Shown here: piece by piece, positions 62,317 to 64,000 of the stretch | Layout of the letters: every line of letters begins with the position of its first letter | Numbering within the stretch: position 1 is the stretch's first letter | Source: JADCCX01 sp051649305 | Lineage (GTDB): Bacteria > Pseudomonadota > Alphaproteobacteria > Rhizobiales > Beijerinckiaceae | Direction of reading: 5' to 3' | Length of the DNA stretch: 64,000 bases | Assembly: GCA_051649305.1 (NCBI GenBank) | Contig: JBOFGV010000082.1 | Location: 1-64,000, forward strand | Made by a program: the position numbers and the translations under genes | Notes under the pieces: generated by a model | Told to the model about the DNA's origin: nothing | Databases searched by the model: none | The model's input: only the letters and a program-made list of their open reading frames with translations

Positions 62317-62601
62317 TCAGACAGCTGGCGCTGGCGAGCGTGGCGCGCCCTGGCCAGGACGGCCGCCGCGTGGCTTGACGATTGGCTTTGGCATCGGCAG
62401 CAGGCCTTCGCGCTGCATCTGCTTGCGGGCAGCCTTGCGCGAACGGCGAACAGCTTCAGCCTTTTCGCGTGTCTTGCGCTCGGATGGCTTCTCGAACGAT
62501 TCCTTCTGGCGCAGTTCGCGGAAGATGCCTTCGCGCTGCATTTTCTTTTTCAGAACGCGCATTGCCTGTTCTACGTTGTTGTCTCTGACCATAACCTGCA
62601 T
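62317..62601 (-). CDS. rpsU: 30S ribosomal protein S21
   Basis: A 94-residue ribosomal protein of the small subunit. MVRDNNVEQAMRVLKKKMQREG and EKPSERKTREKAEAVRRSRK match S21. The C-terminal about 22 residues are Pro/Gly/Arg-rich (GGRPGQGAPRSPAPAV), an extension beyond the common 70-residue form, which is frequent in alphaproteobacteria. The start has AAGGAA upstream. It is followed by a good terminator. Confidence 0.95.
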   Translation of the reverse strand: MQVMVRDNNVEQAMRVLKKKMQREGIFRELRQKESFEKPSERKTREKAEAVRRSRKAARKQMQREGLLPMPKPIVKPRGGRPGQGAPRSPAPAV

Positions 62602-62669
62602 GGTGGGGTTCCTTTTAAGTCTGTGATTTGAACGGATTGGGTTGAAAGTTTAAACGCGTCTACGAAGTT

Positions 62670-62948
62670 CTAGGCAGATGGCTTATCGGGGTTTTTCATG
62701 CGCCAAAGCTGGAAACCGGCATCGGCGACACCCTTTTCGGCAGCCTGACGGTTCAGGCCATGGGGAAGCGACCGCGTTGGCAGCACAGTCCCGGTCATAC
62801 TCCAGGGACCATACTTTGCAGGAAGCGCCTCACCTTTGGCAGTGCCAGCGAAAGCGTAAATTTCGGCATTCACTTCAGAGCGAAAAATGTAGAGTGTTGC
62901 TGCGCCCTTGGCGGCAGTCGGCCTTCTGTTGGGGAAGGATGAAATCAT
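62670..62948 (-). CDS. Small conserved-looking ORF coupled to the IF-1-like gene
   Basis: A 92-residue protein of unknown function. Its ATG overlaps the stop of the IF-1-like gene by 4 bases (ATGA), a strong sign of translational coupling. It contains IYAFAGTAKGEALPAKYGPW and VADAGFQLWRMKN; no signal peptide, membrane helix or known domain was recognised. Close neighbours are all translation or cold-shock genes. Confidence 0.68.
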   Translation of the reverse strand: MISSFPNRRPTAAKGAATLYIFRSEVNAEIYAFAGTAKGEALPAKYGPWSMTGTVLPTRSLPHGLNRQAAEKGVADAGFQLWRMKNPDKPSA

Positions 62949-63223
62949 CTCCGCCTCGCAGGGGGGCGCTGACCGCGCGCAGCAGGAGGCGGACCTGTGT
63001 TCTCGCCCTTGTGGCGATAGACCATACGGCCTTTTTCAAGATCATAAGGTGTCATTTCGACCATAACGCGGTCGCCCACCAAAGTCTTGATACGATTCTT
63101 TTTCATGCGGCCAGCGGTGTAAGCCACGATGACATGACCATTGTCGAGTTCGACACGGTAGCGCGCATCAGGCAAAACCTCGCTCACGCGCCCATCAAAG
63201 GTCAGTACATCTTCTTTCGCCAT
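62945..63223 (-). CDS. infA: Translation initiation factor IF-1-like protein
   Basis: A 92-residue OB-fold protein. Residues 1-72 align with IF-1 (AYTAGRMKKNRIKTLVGDRV and VEMTPYDLEKGRMVYRHK), which occupies the 30S A site at initiation. It differs from the canonical form at several N-terminal positions and has a 20-residue basic tail rich in Pro and Arg (GPPPAARGQRPPARRR). Many alphaproteobacteria have two IF-1 genes, and this seems to be the second type. It has a cold-shock gene upstream on the same strand and is coupled to a small ORF downstream. Confidence 0.9.
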   Translation of the reverse strand: MAKEDVLTFDGRVSEVLPDARYRVELDNGHVIVAYTAGRMKKNRIKTLVGDRVMVEMTPYDLEKGRMVYRHKGENTGPPPAARGQRPPARRR

Positions 63224-63365
63224 TGCATGTCCTTGTTAGAAAAGCAGTGAATGCCCGCCGCAATACCTTATTCAAGGCATACGCCGGGCATAGTCTGGTC
63301 GTTTTCAGATCTTCTGCTGTGTCAGCAGCCTTGCGCCGCCTTCACTTCAGGACCTGATCGGTCAA

Positions 63366-63578
63366 TCAGCCTGCAACCTTGAGGTGGTCTGCAGATGACT
63401 TGCCGCTGCGGCGATCAGCAACGATTTCGTATGTGATCTTCTGGCCTTCGTTCAGGCCGTAAAGACCAGCACGCTCAACGGCGCTGATGTGAACGAACAC
63501 GTCCTGCCCGCCTTCATCCGGCTGAATGAAGCCGAAGCCTTTTTGAGAATTGAACCATTTAACTGTGCCTGTCGGCAT
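63366..63578 (-). CDS. Cold-shock protein (CspA family)
   Basis: A 70-residue OB-fold nucleic-acid-binding protein that melts RNA structure. RNP1 is KGFGFIQ and RNP2 is VFVHIS; GTVKWFNSQKGFGF is the classic start. The ATG at 63578 is preceded by AAAGGA. The open frame extends upstream to 63809 only by chance. About 230 bases lie between this start and the terminator of tRNA-Leu, leaving room for the long 5' leader common for csp genes. Confidence 0.96.
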   Translation of the reverse strand: MPTGTVKWFNSQKGFGFIQPDEGGQDVFVHISAVERAGLYGLNEGQKITYEIVADRRSGKSSADHLKVAG

Positions 63579-63807
63579 GGGGGTATCCTTTAACGTTGAA
63601 AAAACAGAACGCATGGAGGCGCGTTTCGCGCACAAACGCCCATCGATGTTCTGGAAAAGATGTCTTGGTGGCAACGCAATGTTCTTATGGAAGCGCAGCA
63701 AACAAAGTCGTTCGACCGAAACCCGATTTGGCCTCTTTAGACTATTACGCAAAAAACCGCAAGCAAATGGTTGAACAGCCTTTTTGGCTCTGAGATAAAC
63801 ATAAAAC

Positions 63808-63842
63808 AAAAAACCCTGCCACGGATGTGACAGGGTTTTTTA
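63808..63842 (-). terminator. Bidirectional-looking terminator after tRNA-Leu
   Basis: AAAAAACCCTG (63808-63818) pairs with CAGGGTTTTTT (63831-63841). With A- and T-runs on both sides it can work in either direction; on the minus strand it would end the tRNA-Leu transcript just before the csp leader. Confidence 0.85.
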
Positions 63843-63844
63843 GT

Positions 63845-63929
63845 TGGTGCGGCCAAATGGACTCGAACCATCACGGGTCTCCCCGCTACCACCTCAAGGT
63901 AGTGCGTCTACCAATTCCGCCATGGCCGC
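63845..63929 (-). tRNA. tRNA-Leu (anticodon GAG)
   Basis: An 85-base class II tRNA with encoded CCA (63845-63847). Acceptor strands GCGGCCA and TGGCCGC pair, the D arm has GAATTGGTAGACGC, the anticodon stem CTACC/GGTAG holds the loop TTGAGGT (GAG), and the T arm is GATGGTTCGAGTCCATT. The discriminator is A, as needed for leucine. It is upstream of the csp gene on the same strand. Confidence 0.97.
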
Positions 63930-64000
63930 GAACAGTAGGTGAGCGCGAGTAGCAAAGGCATCCACGCATGACAAGGGTGAAATGTGATTTTTTGATCACC

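Noticed and set aside
63579..63809. N-terminal extension of the cold-shock frame
   Set aside because: Csp proteins are about 70 residues; the extension is from the leader and lacks a ribosome site, while ATG 63578 has AAAGGA.

Overview
The window looks like a chromosomal segment of an alphaproteobacterium of the order Hyphomicrobiales (Rhizobiales). The evidence is gene content and order: nuoM-nuoN-birA-rnj-mce-DUF1467; purM-purN divergent from a CDP-alcohol phosphatidyltransferase/permease/hdaA/ppk/ppx run; a suf operon with two cysteine desulfurases and a candidate Irr-type iron box; a hybrid malic enzyme; and short alphaproteobacterial ProRS and MazG forms. Family-level placement is not possible by eye. 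Almost all DNA is coding, base composition looks even, and no large mobile element, prophage or CRISPR array is visible.

Layout. 1-4940: end of the respiratory complex I operon (nuoM end, nuoN), then birA, rnj (RNase J), mce and a small DUF1467 membrane protein, closed by a hairpin terminator. 4941-9760: maeB malic enzyme with a strong palindrome upstream, then on the minus strand a HIT hydrolase, a Tyr/Arg-repeat exported protein and a COG3146 acyltransferase-like protein. 9857-14168: phenylacetate genes (paaK, paaI, paaG minus; paaN plus) around a divergent promoter with an operator-like dyad. 14274-24447: GAF protein, purM-purN, CDP-alcohol phosphatidyltransferase, AI-2E family permease, hdaA, overlapping ppk-ppx, and a chemoreceptor. 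24469-32194: RNase D, tRNA-Ser with a duplicated 3' end, a small exported protein, RlpA lipoprotein, SnoaL-like protein, mazG, tyrS, LysE/ArgO exporter, alpha/beta hydrolase.

32282-40651: the Fe-S assembly operon sufS2-sufB-sufC-sufD-sufS-sufT, with complex palindromic repeats inside two intergenic gaps. sufA lies beyond a reverse-strand acetyltransferase and a structured 420-base gap. 40666-52949: DUF805 protein, pccA, conserved hypothetical, tandem-GNAT protein, gatB, a small membrane protein, gatA, gatC (all minus), ruvX, an AEC transporter, a Gln/Tyr-rich exported protein, dprA, plsY and ndk. 53275-63929: katG, aqpZ, lolD-lolC, proS, a polysaccharide deacetylase, mgtE, rpsU, a second-type IF-1 gene coupled to a small unknown ORF, a cold-shock protein and tRNA-Leu.

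How the genes work together. Complex I and SUF link respiration to Fe-S supply. BirA would biotinylate PccA (Lys634), and Mce acts on the PccA product (propionyl-CoA to methylmalonyl-CoA). PaaK/I/G/N are a partial phenylacetate route lacking the paaABCDE oxygenase. HdaA, MazG, Ndk, RuvX and DprA are replication and DNA-maintenance functions. rpsU, IF-1-like and Csp form a cold-shock/translation neighbourhood. No clear new defence or biosynthetic system was found. The least explained signals are the repeat-laden suf operon, the candidate structured RNA before sufA, the tRNA-Ser 3' duplication and two low-complexity exported proteins.
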